A stretch of 64,000 nt of DNA from Xanthocytophaga flava (GTDB taxonomy: Bacteria; Bacteroidota; Bacteroidia; Cytophagales; 172606-1). Shown in pieces: positions 53,971 through 64,000 of this stretch; position 1 is the first letter of the stretch, and each line of letters opens with the position of its first letter. The notes beneath the pieces were generated by a model. That model ran no database searches. It saw only the letters and a list, made by a program, of their open reading frames with translations, and was not told the origin of the DNA. The stretch is taken from the NCBI GenBank assembly GCA_030068525.1, contig JASJOS010000026.1:23565-87564 (forward strand), in the 5' to 3' direction. Position numbers and translations under genes: made by a program.

Positions 53971-56900
53971 ATGAAAAGAATACTTACAATACTGTTTTTT
54001 CTCACTCTTGGCTGGAACGCGTTGGCCCAGTCTCCACTGGTTGTTACTGGGTGCGAAGATTTCTCTGTGAAAGCTAGTGCATTTTCTAGTGGTAGCCTGA
54101 ATGAAGAGCGAGTACAATTTACTCTTCAACAAAGAAGACAAGTTGTACTCTCTTCAACACGAATAGAAGGTTCAGGTAGTACATTGGATAATTATGCTAG
54201 GGTTACAATTAAAGGAGTTAATGGTACTTCTGATCCATCTGGAACCCAATGGTACTATGCAACTGGTTCACAATCCTTAACAATATCACTCGAAGCTGGT
54301 ACTTATCAACTAGTGGCAACTGCGTATGGCCCTCAAGGAACACAAGCTTATGGATATATAGATGGTAGTGCTATATATCCTACTATAACTCCTGTAAGCT
54401 CAGATATAGGGACAGATGGAACACGGAAGATACAAATTCTTACTTCACAAGCTGGAATTAAATATCAGCTTCAAGTAAAAACTACAGCAACAGGATCATA
54501 TACCAATATTGGATCTCCTATCACTGGAACTGGAGGCTGGATTATTTTTTATATGAACTTTGTTTATCCGGAAGTGGGAAATTATCAGGTAGTAGCATCC
54601 AACGATTGTTATTCAATTATTTTACCTTATGTTTTTCAGTTCGGTTCTACTTCTATAACGCAACTTGTGGATGATTGTGATGAATTTAATATGTCTATAA
54701 CTGGTAGCAATCTAAATACAGAATCAAAGTCTTACTATGCCTATATTACTTTATCGAACGTTAGAAAGTTTTCAGGGGTAATCAATACTTATCCTTCAGC
54801 ATCTGGCGCAAGTACTTATGTACAAATCACTAATACAAGTAATAGTCAAACTACGACCTATTATGGAAACTTTTCCGATTTAAGTCTGGTGCCTGGAACA
54901 TACATGATACGACTGAGTAATTTTCTGGCTTCTGGTCAGGCTTCTCAAACCATTAATCAAATTTTTAAACTTAATAGTAGTCCTGTTCTTCCTTTAGGAC
55001 CTGTTACAGTTCCATCAGGTTCCATTACAATTAATCAACCAATTTCTTCTTCTAGTTATACAATACCTGCTGTAAGTGGTGCAACTAGTTATGAATGGTA
55101 TGTTTCCGGGAGTGGTAATGCCGTATCTGGAACAGGGACAACTGGAACAGTTACCTGGGATCCTGGCTTTTCAGGAGTGGCTTATATAGCTGTAAAAGCT
55201 AAAAATACTTGTTTTACATCAACACCTGAGAAATTAGTAGTGTATGTGAAACCTGCCCCACCTGTTTGTTATACTCCACTAAATATAATGATGCCTTTTC
55301 TCTCATTACCACCAATGGAGAGTACAATGGCACTAAGTGATCTAACCACTCCTGTAAAATGTGTGGTAAATGCTTTGCCTCCACTCAATACAACAACAGA
55401 ATCACAATATACCATTATACAGGAAGTAAGGCCTGCCATAAGTGATGGCAGTGGACGACTTATTCCCAATACTGCTTCGCAGGGTACACCTGTGAAGGAA
55501 ACTGCTTATGCGCCTTCTGCACTCCAGGTAGGAAGCATCCTCCAGCAACCTTTAAGTCAGTTTATTGCACAATTGCCAACACAGCCAACTGCCTATTTTT
55601 ATAGAGCAGGATTGCGTTATTTGAAGCCAGAAGCAGATCGTACACCTGTAGAATGGACAGACTGGCAGCTATTTACTATTGAACCGGATGTAGCTATTCC
55701 AGCTTCTTATCTGGCTGATAACACGCAACATACCAATAATATTAACTGGGTATACGAAGCTTCTTATCTGGACAATCAAAAGACCTCTCAAAGCATTGCC
55801 TATATAGATGGATTGGGCAAACCTCGTCAGTCGCAGATGAAAATGGAGTCTCATGCTGTCAATCAATCGATTATGGCAACAGAGATGGCGTATAGTGAGG
55901 AGGGGGGTGCACCTGTACGTAGTATGTTGGCTCCCACAGGTAATACAGCAGGACGTTTTGGGTATGCACACCGGTTCTTTGATGTCAAAGATGGACAAAC
56001 GTATAAGGATTTCTCAACGGAACATTTTGACCGGGAAGTCAAAGGAACTACATTCAATACACTGATGCCTCCAGCTCAGGTTGATGTGACGGCAGGTGTT
56101 GGTTCTTATTATAGTGCTGCTTCACCAGAGGCTTATGTGGATGACGCCAAAGGATATCCTTATTCCTATAGTGTTGCTTATGCTGACCCTCTCGGACGCT
56201 CTATGGTAAGAGGAGGAGTAGGAGAGACCTTCCGTATTACAGGGGGGAAAGAGATTAAAAACTTTACCAGTAATGCCAGTACAGATGAGCTGACACGCGT
56301 TTTTGGAAAAACCAAAGCTTCTTCTTTAACCAATATCAGCAAAAGTATTGTCGTTGATCCCAATGGAATTGGTACAGTAACCTATACAGACGACGAAGGG
56401 AAAGTAATAGCAACGGCACTTACCAATTGTTCTTCGGAAACGGCCAATCTGCAGCCCCTCAATGAACAGGGAATAGAAGGATTTACTAACCGTTATAACA
56501 TTCTATCCAATGATGTGTTGAGTGCAGAGGAACTAACTAAAACCAGTTCGTCCAGCTTTTTCCTTTCCTGTGGAGGTAAACCTGTTACATTATCCTATCA
56601 GATAGATCAGGGAACTTTTGCCAATGGACAAGTATGTCTGACTTGTCAGTATGATGTACAAATCCGGATTGTAGAAGATGCAACAGGCAAAGAAGTATAT
56701 CTGACTAAGAAGACTATACCTGAACAACCTGCAACACCAGACTGCAATGCTACTACACAAACCTATCAGTTTACCCAACAGATAACCAATCTGGAAAGAT
56801 CAGGTACCTATACTGTATATCGTACCATTACTCCTCACCGTAACGAACAGACTGGACTTACTGTATTGGCACAGGCAGAAAAGGATTATAATGAACAATT

Positions 56901-59900
56901 TAATAACACGTTGCCTGTCCAGAAGGAAAACTTTTCTAAAGAGTATTTCGGTCGGGATGAGTGGTATGTACTAAGAGACTGGAAAACAGCTGAGTCGTGG
57001 GTTCCTCAGGCAAAACCTTGTTCATCAATGGTTTATACTTTGTCTGATTACACTGATATAATTTCCTTGGAGAAAGATCAGTATAATAATGATTATTTTA
57101 CTGGTAAGGATTCTAAATCGAATTGGGTTCTAGTGAAGAGATCTCAGTCTACTTCTGCTATGACTATGATACTCAAATCTATTGGTGGTCCATTTACAGA
57201 TATAGCAGTAGCTCCTAATGGAGATATTTATTATTCTAAAGCAGGAACTATAAATAAATTTAGTATAGATGCTAATGGAAATTATGGTACACCCACTTTG
57301 CTGAATATCTCACAGACAAATACGGGTTCTCTACTTTATTATAAAGGAGATCTCTATTTTACCCATAGCTCGGATACTAAGCCTACAACGCATACTAACG
57401 TCTCTTCCATAAACTTACAGAGCATGCAGGTTACAAGTAATTACCTTGCTGCTGCATCGGAAATTGCTCTTGCAAGTACTGCAAATAAAGAATTTGGAAT
57501 CTTAGTTCGAAACGGACAGGATATACTCATTACCAGCAGAACAAATGCCGTAGTATACAAAATTCTTTCCGGTAACCTTTCAATATTTGCCGGAAGTCTG
57601 AATGATAGAGCTGTAAAAGATGGAATTCTTGCAGAAGCCAGATTCTTTTCTCCTAGAGGCATTATAGAAAATCAGGTTGGGGATATTTATGTTACAGATA
57701 TATATTCTGTACGAAAGATTCAAGGAAGTGATGGTAGAGTAAGTACTCTTTTTCAGTTTGGAGATGGATTTGTGGAAGATATAGCGATGGATAATACTAA
57801 AAACATGTATTATTCTGTTTCTAATTCAGTTGAAAATTCTATAAAAGCCTGGGTTGGCAAAGTGTCTTCATGTAGTTATGAAGTTGCTGCAGATGCTGCA
57901 GATCCCACAGCTCAGATAAACATGACTCTTCAAACTTCTGCTGCTACGATAACTTCACAAAATGGAGCACTAGAGTTAGACGGAGTCAAACATTCCTTAA
58001 CAATCAATCATGCTACAGCTTTAGTATTTTCCAATGCGTTCTCTATGTCTGCATGGATTTACAAAAAGGGAGGAACGAGTGGAGAGATCTTGGTTAAATA
58101 TGATCCAACGGCTGCCAAGGGATGGGGTGTTGAATTTAGAAATAATACTATACAAGTATGGATTACAGATAAATATTATGAAACCAATACAACACTTCCA
58201 GATAATGTATGGACTCATATAGTTATTACCAACTCTGATACAGAACTGAAGGTTTATAAAAATAAAGGACTAGTTTATTCGCAGTCTAGTAAAGCGATAG
58301 TGGATGGAGGATACCCAGTTAAAATAGGTTCTGGTCCTACAAATTTAAGTAAGTTAAATATGTATTTGGATGAGTTATCCTTATTCGGAAAAGTACTAAC
58401 TGTTGATGAAATAAATAGCTTGTATGATAATTTTGGAGCAATTCCTGCATCTTCTGTATGTCGAGCAAATTGGCGTTTCAATGATGGATACGGACAAGTA
58501 GCAAAAGATGCAATAGGTTGGGGAAACCACGCCAATTTGATTGGATATACTACACAAGAGGTCAGTACAGGTCCATCTAATAAGTGGATAATTGCAGCTA
58601 GTGAAGGCTCTTGTACAAATGATTATAGCTGGGCAAACGTGGGATCTAGTAGTAGTGCAGATGTATTAGCCACAGGAGTTGCTACAGATGCATCTGGTAA
58701 TACTTTTGTTACAGGACAGTATGGCGCATTCAATACAACAGTGAGTGGGCAGACATTGAGTTTTGCAGGGGGATTAGATATGTATGTAGCTAAATATAGT
58801 CCACAAGGTAATTTATTATGGATACGTGGGATTGGGGGGACAGGAAATGAAACTACCAGAGGTATTGCAATAGATGCCAATGGAGATTGTTACCTGACAG
58901 GTTCTGTATCTAGTAATCCTTTGAATCTGGGAAATGGTGTTACCTTGAATGCATCAACAGCTCAGGCAATGATCATTAAATTGAACGGACAAACAGGAGT
59001 TACACAATGGGCCAGGATTGCAACAGGAGGAAATACAGCTGGATATGGAATTGATGCAGATGGAAGTAGTGTGTATGCGACTGGTATTGTTAACGCTGCA
59101 GCTGCTTTTGGTGGGACTAATGTTAGTGTTGGCTCTTTTATTGTAAGATATGATCTTGCAGGTAACTTCAGTTGGGTAAAACAACCAACATCAGTACGTG
59201 TAGGTTGGGATGTTGATGTTACTAATGGGGCTGCATATGTTGCTGGTGAGTATATAGGTGGTGGATTAACAGCAAGTAATTCGGATGGTTATGTTACTTG
59301 TTACAATTCACTTGGTACTCAATTATGGGCAAAGAATTTTGGATCTTCACAAGGAATGACTTCAGCTAGAGGTATTGCAGTCGATGCGCAGGGTTGTTAT
59401 GTCACAGGTATTGTGGGTATTTGTAATAGTGGAAGTTCTCCGTGCTCATCTCCAACAGCCAGTGGAAGAGGGTTGATGAGTGGAAAGACTATTACTTCAG
59501 GTTTACTTGTAATGCATTTAAATATTTCAGGAGACTATGATTGGAACAAAACTATTCCTGTTCAAAGTTCTGCTACTCTTCAGTCTGCAGGTATTGACAA
59601 GGATGGAGGAGTAGTTGTAGGTGGTAACTTTAATACATCGGTTACGGTAGGTAATTATACTTTGACACCAGTATCGTATGATCTTCTATTTGCTAAATAT
59701 GATAAGGCGGGTAATGTAATTTGGGCAAAGAAAGCAGGAGGTACAGGAAGTGATCTTCTTCAGGATCTGGATGTGGATCCTATGGGAAATCCTTATGCCT
59801 CTGGACAGGTTTATGGAAGTGCTCAATTTGGCTCGATCACAACGACGGGTAGCTCTAGCTATAACAATGGCTTTTTAACTCGCATCTGTACTTTGCCTGC

Positions 59901-62900
59901 TCCTGGCACATGTACACAGATGACTAATCCTGCTGTTTCAGCTTGGGCAGATTTTACAGTTAACATAGTGCCACCTTTTGGCCAAAGCGGATCAATGATT
60001 CCGATTGGAAAATCACAAATGAAACCAGGCATGCAAGCCTCTGATCTGGCTGCACAACTGGCAAGTACTATCAACACCAATACATTGGGAACAAATCCAG
60101 GTTTTAGCGCCAGCAGCAGTGGTGGTACATCAGCTACGCTTATGTTAACTGCGCCTAAAAACTCTGCAATAACTTATAATGGTTGGACTATTCAAATCGA
60201 TGTTGCTTATTTAAATGGAATAACTTCAAGCTGTTTTTCAATAATTAGAAACAATAACCTTTATTCATTTACAGGTGGAAGAAACGCAGTAGGTTTAGAG
60301 ACCAAATCCTACGCGGATATGGTCAATGTAGCAAGCTCTGCAGACAACAACAATGTAACGGTAATTTCTAATCTGGATGGACGCAGAACAACTGACCGTG
60401 ATTTCCAGGAATCCTTTAGCACTGGAATCCTGCCTGCTCCAATAACTGCCAGTGAAGAGGTCCGTCAGAAATTTTTGACTGCTTTGGATAATAGTCAGGG
60501 AATCGAAATTACCAAAACAGATCCGGCTTCTTTCCAACTTCAGGTGTATACAGTTTCAGGTTTATTACCTGCTCTGAAAGATAATCTGATTATGGACGAA
60601 TCTGACCTGCGGAATTTTATACTGGTGAAAGCACATTACACGGCTCCAAGCTGTGAAGAACAATGTGCTATGAAACCAGCAGATAATACATGTACTACTA
60701 CTTGCCAGGAAGAATACAAGCGTTTCGAAGCAGATAAATATGATGCGTATCAGGCAATCGTAGCTCATACATCACAATATCAAGCTAATTACAATTATAA
60801 TGGAAGTCAATATACTTTCAAACAACTGATAGATAACTTCTATGCTACTCAAACTACCGACCAGCGTACCACAATGCAACAGGAACTGGCTAGTGTAGAT
60901 AATCAGTTTCCAGATCGGGTTTCAGCAGTAGATTTATTTGATGTATATGTACGGGCAGAGACAGCATTGAGATATTTTGACCTGAATCAGTGTGTGCAAA
61001 CTTGTTCAGGAAATTATAACACACCAGAAGAAGCTCAGGCTGCAGCATGTAAACAGGCAACAGCTACATTCCAGGCACAAATAGGATCTGCTATAGATGA
61101 ATTGCAAACAGGATATGAATATTTTGTAGGGAAGTTTAATACAGCAGGTGGTTTCCCATATGCTAGTTTAGCTGCTTTGCAAACAACAGTAAATGGAGAA
61201 ATTGTTCCAAATGAAGAAGAACTGAACGGACTGGGAGAAATTCTCTATAACTATATTGTTAACAACTTTAGTAATCTGGATCGTTCAAGTAGTAGCTGGC
61301 AGCCAATCACTAATAACAATGCTGTTTGTACACTTTGTGTAGTTCCTACTAATATACCTTATGCATGTGGAACTACAGATCCAATAGGGGTTGGTAATCT
61401 TCCACAGATTGTGATAAATGCATTGACACCAACAATAACACAAGCACAAGATGATTACCGAACTGCTATATCTCAGTCAAACAATTTAGAGAATACTCTT
61501 TGTGCGGAGCAGGTGCAAAACTGTCTTGCGAGTTTACCAGCAGATGCAACACAGGCACAGAAGGATCAATGTATTTGTAATTTGAATGCATTAAGAGAGG
61601 AAGCCATTCGGGAAACGGTTACAAAACTGTATTCTGTTCCATCTACTATTGAACAGAAAGTAAATGAAATACTCACTGCTACCAGTAGTCTGAGTTACAA
61701 AGCTCTCACCCAATATTTGTGGCGCTATGCTTCTGATGAGCAGTGTTTGCGTGATTGCAGAGGCGATTTTGATCAGGCTTTTGAACAATGGGCAGAAGAT
61801 AAAAAAGAGGAACAGAAAGCTGGATTGGCAAGTGGCTTTAAAAATACCTGTTTCCAACGCAATGAAAAACTAGAGATTTCTTTCTCTGAACAGGTTTATC
61901 ATTATACGCTGTATGAATACGATGGCCGCGGAACACTCATTGCTACTGTGCCACCAGAAGGGGTAGACTACATTAATATTAATAATACAACAGATGCAGG
62001 GCGTGTTCCGACACATCGGATGCGTACAACCTATCAGGTAAATAGTATCGGTGAACTGAACCGTACTCAAACACCGGATGGTGGTGTGACAGAATACTTA
62101 TATGATGTAGCAGGTCGGGTACGTTTCTCTCAGAATGCAGAGCAACGGGCACGGACTACCGCAAGCGGAACGCCGGTATTTTCATATACCAAATACGATG
62201 CAGAAACAGGTCGTATTGTAGAAACAGGTGAATATCGCGGAGCAATTACCTTTACAGGTACAGGAGCAGGTACTGCTTCGGCACAGGTAGATCAATTGAC
62301 ATGGCCACAAACAGATGCAGAAACTTTCGAAGAAAATCGCTTCTTCTACGATCAATCTTCGCTTACTGGAGCAGGGTATGTACAGGAAGGAAACTACAGA
62401 CAGGAGAATCTGAACCAGAGAGTATCTAAAGTTTGTAACGACAACGCATGTACTTATTTCAGCTATGATGTGTATGGAAGGGTAAAACTGGTGGTGCAGG
62501 AGATAAAAGCACTTGGTGATGCTTCACAGCGATTTAAAACTGTTGAATATAACTATGATGTTATTACAGGACAGGTAAATTCAGTAGTTTACCAACGTTA
62601 TAAACCAGCAGAATCTTTCCATCATAGATATACCTATGACCAGGATAACAGGCTCAAAATAGCAGAAGTATCCCGTGACGGTAGCACTTTTGCCAAGGCA
62701 GGAGAATATAATTACTATCTGCATGGTCTGCTAAAAAATAAGAAGTTAGGTGATGACATTCAGCAATTGGATTATGTATATACATTGCAGGGATGGCTTA
62801 AATCAATTAACCACCCTCAGTTTTCAACAACTGCTGCTCAAAACATGGATCCTGGTAAAAACGGAAGCACAGGCAATGCTGTTGCAAGGGATGTTTTTGC

Positions 62901-64000
62901 AATGGTGCTACACTATTATCGTGGTGATTATCAGCAGACAGGAGTAGGATTGGATGCTACAGCTGCTATTACTCCACAAACAGGCAGTGCATTGAAAGAT
63001 CATGGAAAAGATCTGTTTAATGGCAATATTAGCGCAATTACCAGCTATACTGCATTTGATCAGACTTCATCCACAGCACCATCTATGATGGGACAAGCCT
63101 TTCAATATGATGTACTGAACCGTTTGATACAAAGTAAAGTAGACACTAAGGTTGCCAGTGGCTTTACGGGTTGGTCTGCTTCTGGAACAAACATCGATCA
63201 ATGGAATGAGACATTGAAGTATGATGCCAGTGGGAACATTGAGACCTTGGTACGTAAGATAGCAGGTGGATCTCAGATTGATCAACTTACCTATCGTTAT
63301 CAGAAGCAGGCGGATGCGAATGGTACACAGCAAAAAACAAATAATCGTTTGTTGTATGTAGATGATGCAAGTGGAGAAGTAATTGCAGGTAAAGATATGG
63401 TAGATCAGAATGATGGTAATTATGCGTACGATGACAAAGGCCGTTTGACGCAGGATCTTTCCCGACAAATTGCACAAATCAAATGGACCTCCAATGATAA
63501 GGTAGCACAGGTGATTCGTACACAGGGTAGCTCTAAATCTAATTTGTCCTTTACCTATGATGCAACAGGTAAACGAATAAGTAAAACGGAAGTTAACTCA
63601 CAGGGAGTATCCAAGACAACCTATTATGTGTATGATGCTGCAGGTAGTGTAATGAGTACCTATAAATTATCATCCTCTGTAGTGACAGTCGAAGAACAGT
63701 ACATCTATGGCAGTGACCGGATTGGTAACTATCAGAACGGACAGGTCGTGACAGCCACTACACAGACATTGACAAAGTCTAGTATGCGTTTTGAGCTGGC
63801 CGATCACCTCGGTAACGTAAGAGCTGTTGTTACAGGAGTAAAAACAGGAGTTTCAGCAACCATTGTATCACTTAAAGATTACTATCCGTTCGGGATGGAA
63901 ATGCCTAACCGTACACTCGATACTGAAAAATATCGCTATGGCTTTAATGGAAAGGAAAAAGATGAAGATTTTGACGATAACTATGACTTTGGTGCTCGCC
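53971..64000 (+). CDS. Giant RHS-repeat protein, open at right edge (at least 3,343 residues)
   Basis: From MKRILTILFFLTLGWNALAQ (signal peptide) the frame is open to the window end. In order: beta-rich start with a PKD/Ig-like domain (about 350-430, ATSYEWYVSGSGNAVSGTGT); a DUF6443-like RHS opening (590-700, AYIDGLGKPRQSQMKMESHA); NHL-like propeller (1075-1300); LamG/concanavalin-like domain (1330-1490, SMSAWIYKKGG, DNVWTHIVITN); SBBP-type beta-propeller repeats (1550-1975, GIAIDANGDCYLTGSV, WAKKAGGTGSD); a Cys-rich helical part with CxxxC pairs (2225-2640); and RHS/YD repeats (2640 on) reaching the RHS-core pattern DHLGNVR, YYPFGMEMPNR, NGKEKDEDFDDNYDFGAR. The toxin tip and any immunity gene lie outside the window. 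RHS shells encapsulate a C-terminal toxin. Confidence 0.9.
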   Translation, partial: MKRILTILFFLTLGWNALAQSPLVVTGCEDFSVKASAFSSGSLNEERVQFTLQQRRQVVLSSTRIEGSGSTLDNYARVTIKGVNGTSDPSGTQWYYATGSQSLTISLEAGTYQLVATAYGPQGTQAYGYIDGSAIYPTITPVSSDIGTDGTRKIQILTSQAGIKYQLQVKTTATGSYTNIGSPITGTGGWIIFYMNFVYPEVGNYQVVASNDCYSIILPYVFQFGSTSITQLVDDCDEFNMSITGSNLNTESKSYYAYITLSNVRKFSGVINTYPSASGASTYVQITNTSNSQTTTYYGNFSDLSLVPGTYMIRLSNFLASGQASQTINQIFKLNSSPVLPLGPVTVPSGSITINQPISSSSYTIPAVSGATSYEWYVSGSGNAVSGTGTTGTVTWDPGFSGVAYIAVKAKNTCFTSTPEKLVVYVKPAPPVCYTPLNIMMPFLSLPPMESTMALSDLTTPVKCVVNALPPLNTTTESQYTIIQEVRPAISDGSGRLIPNTASQGTPVKETAYAPSALQVGSILQQPLSQFIAQLPTQPTAYFYRAGLRYLKPEADRTPVEWTDWQLFTIEPDVAIPASYLADNTQHTNNINWVYEASYLDNQKTSQSIAYIDGLGKPRQSQMKMESHAVNQSIMATEMAYSEEGGAPVRSMLAPTGNTAGRFGYAHRFFDVKDGQTYKDFSTEHFDREVKGTTFNTLMPPAQVDVTAGVGSYYSAASPEAYVDDAKGYPYSYSVAYADPLGRSMVRGGVGETFRITGGKEIKNFTSNASTDELTRVFGKTKASSLTNISKSIVVDPNGIGTVTYTDDEGKVIATALTNCSSETANLQPLNEQGIEGFTNRYNILSNDVLSAEELTKTSSSSFFLSCGGKPVTLSYQIDQGTFANGQVCLTCQYDVQIRIVEDATGKEVYLTKKTIPEQPATPDCNATTQTYQFTQQITNLERSGTYTVYRTITPHRNEQTGLTVLAQAEKDYNEQFNNTLPVQKENFSKEYFGRDEWYVLRDWKTAESWVPQAKPCSSMVYTLSDYTDIISLEKDQYNNDYFTGKDSKSNWVLVKRSQSTSAMTMILKSIGGPFTDIAVAPNGDIYYSKAGTINKFSIDANGNYGTPTLLNISQTNTGSLLYYKGDLYFTHSSDTKPTTHTNVSSINLQSMQVTSNYLAAASEIALASTANKEFGILVRNGQDILITSRTNAVVYKILSGNLSIFAGSLNDRAVKDGILAEARFFSPRGIIENQVGDIYVTDIYSVRKIQGSDGRVSTLFQFGDGFVEDIAMDNTKNMYYSVSNSVENSIKAWVGKVSSCSYEVAADAADPTAQINMTLQTSAATITSQNGALELDGVKHSLTINHATALVFSNAFSMSAWIYKKGGTSGEILVKYDPTAAKGWGVEFRNNTIQVWITDKYYETNTTLPDNVWTHIVITNSDTELKVYKNKGLVYSQSSKAIVDGGYPVKIGSGPTNLSKLNMYLDELSLFGKVLTVDEINSLYDNFGAIPASSVCRANWRFNDGYGQVAKDAIGWGNHANLIGYTTQEVSTGPSNKWIIAASEGSCTNDYSWANVGSSSSADVLATGVATDASGNTFVTGQYGAFNTTVSGQTLSFAGGLDMYVAKYSPQGNLLWIRGIGGTGNETTRGIAIDANGDCYLTGSVSSNPLNLGNGVTLNASTAQAMIIKLNGQTGVTQWARIATGGNTAGYGIDADGSSVYATGIVNAAAAFGGTNVSVGSFIVRYDLAGNFSWVKQPTSVRVGWDVDVTNGAAYVAGEYIGGGLTASNSDGYVTCYNSLGTQLWAKNFGSSQGMTSARGIAVDAQGCYVTGIVGICNSGSSPCSSPTASGRGLMSGKTITSGLLVMHLNISGDYDWNKTIPVQSSATLQSAGIDKDGGVVVGGNFNTSVTVGNYTLTPVSYDLLFAKYDKAGNVIWAKKAGGTGSDLLQDLDVDPMGNPYASGQVYGSAQFGSITTTGSSSYNNGFLTRICTLPAPGTCTQMTNPAVSAWADFTVNIVPPFGQSGSMIPIGKSQMKPGMQASDLAAQLASTINTNTLGTNPGFSASSSGGTSATLMLTAPKNSAITYNGWTIQIDVAYLNGITSSCFSIIRNNNLYSFTGGRNAVGLETKSYADMVNVASSADNNNVTVISNLDGRRTTDRDFQESFSTGILPAPITASEEVRQKFLTALDNSQGIEITKTDPASFQLQVYTVSGLLPALKDNLIMDESDLRNFILVKAHYTAPSCEEQCAMKPADNTCTTTCQEEYKRFEADKYDAYQAIVAHTSQYQANYNYNGSQYTFKQLIDNFYATQTTDQRTTMQQELASVDNQFPDRVSAVDLFDVYVRAETALRYFDLNQCVQTCSGNYNTPEEAQAAACKQATATFQAQIGSAIDELQTGYEYFVGKFNTAGGFPYASLAALQTTVNGEIVPNEEELNGLGEILYNYIVNNFSNLDRSSSSWQPITNNNAVCTLCVVPTNIPYACGTTDPIGVGNLPQIVINALTPTITQAQDDYRTAISQSNNLENTLCAEQVQNCLASLPADATQAQKDQCICNLNALREEAIRETVTKLYSVPSTIEQKVNEILTATSSLSYKALTQYLWRYASDEQCLRDCRGDFDQAFEQWAEDKKEEQKAGLASGFKNTCFQRNEKLEISFSEQVYHYTLYEYDGRGTLIATVPPEGVDYININNTTDAGRVPTHRMRTTYQVNSIGELNRTQTPDGGVTEYLYDVAGRVRFSQNAEQRARTTASGTPVFSYTKYDAETGRIVETGEYRGAITFTGTGAGTASAQVDQLTWPQTDAETFEENRFFYDQSSLTGAGYVQEGNYRQENLNQRVSKVCNDNACTYFSYDVYGRVKLVVQEIKALGDASQRFKTVEYNYDVITGQVNSVVYQRYKPAESFHHRYTYDQDNRLKIAEVSRDGSTFAKAGEYNYYLHGLLKNKKLGDDIQQLDYVYTLQGWLKSINHPQFSTTAAQNMDPGKNGSTGNAVARDVFAMVLHYYRGDYQQTGVGLDATAAITPQTGSALKDHGKDLFNGNISAITSYTAFDQTSSTAPSMMGQAFQYDVLNRLIQSKVDTKVASGFTGWSASGTNIDQWNETLKYDASGNIETLVRKIAGGSQIDQLTYRYQKQADANGTQQKTNNRLLYVDDASGEVIAGKDMVDQNDGNYAYDDKGRLTQDLSRQIAQIKWTSNDKVAQVIRTQGSSKSNLSFTYDATGKRISKTEVNSQGVSKTTYYVYDAAGSVMSTYKLSSSVVTVEEQYIYGSDRIGNYQNGQVVTATTQTLTKSSMRFELADHLGNVRAVVTGVKTGVSATIVSLKDYYPFGMEMPNRTLDTEKYRYGFNGKEKDEDFDDNYDFGAR

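Overview
The window looks like the chromosome of a member of the Bacteroidota, most plausibly a gliding Cytophagales-type bacterium. The evidence is a SusC/SusD outer-membrane pair driven by an ECF sigma/FecR pair, a protein with a type IX secretion (T9SS) C-terminal sorting domain, many small lipoproteins, AT-rich intergenic DNA and giant RHS proteins. The order-level placement is inference.

Layout. 0-0.9 kb: a leftward pair, a helix-turn-helix protein followed by a DEAD/DEAH helicase that runs off the left edge. 0.9-2.5 kb: no convincing gene; it holds a candidate structured RNA with an intrinsic terminator and two 81-bp inverted-repeat elements. 2.5-11.6 kb: a rightward accessory island with two leucine-rich-repeat (LRR) proteins (the second broken by one base), a companion protein with the same RPxM N-terminal motif, two Imm49-like immunity paralogues that share their 3' flank, and secreted or membrane proteins. 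11.7-17.7 kb: a Crp/Fnr regulator, decayed gene pieces, a GldB/DUF2268-like HExxH lipoprotein, and a divergent HxlR regulator/Old Yellow Enzyme pair with palindromic operator candidates. 18.8-31.2 kb: one leftward nutrient-uptake locus: ECF sigma, T9SS substrate, FecR, SusC, SusD, zinc metallohydrolase lipoprotein, DUF4302 lipoprotein. 31.3-40.2 kb: a second accessory island with a DUF6896 protein, a transglutaminase-like protein, an SDR/HxlR divergent pair, lipoproteins, an LRR protein and several pseudogene scraps. 41.0-43.6 kb: a chemoreceptor and CheR methyltransferase. 44.0-44.3 kb: a GspF/PilC remnant. 45.2-64.0 kb: a rightward, apparently co-transcribed locus of an OmpH/Skp-like chaperone, a lipoprotein, a 2,209-residue secreted protein, a 252-residue secreted protein and a giant RHS protein (at least 3,343 residues) that is still open at the right edge.

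Four intergenic islands (17.7-18.8, 29.9-30.6, 33.7-34.0 and 38.9-39.5 kb) reuse the same small set of palindromic modules, in both orientations and in differing combinations. The modules include a 112-113-bp element with inverted GTCCTyCTGAAAG ends, a long palindrome around GGGACAAGATAAGG, and a paired-hairpin module whose stems change sequence while still pairing. This is the strongest unexplained structure in the window.

How the parts may work together (inference): the large right-hand RHS locus resembles a secreted polymorphic-toxin system with its own periplasmic chaperone. The many orphan immunity-like genes and LRR proteins elsewhere would fit a strain that collects immunity to rivals' toxins. 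The sigma/FecR/SusCD locus is a regulated TonB-dependent uptake system with a surface protein inserted in its regulatory part.
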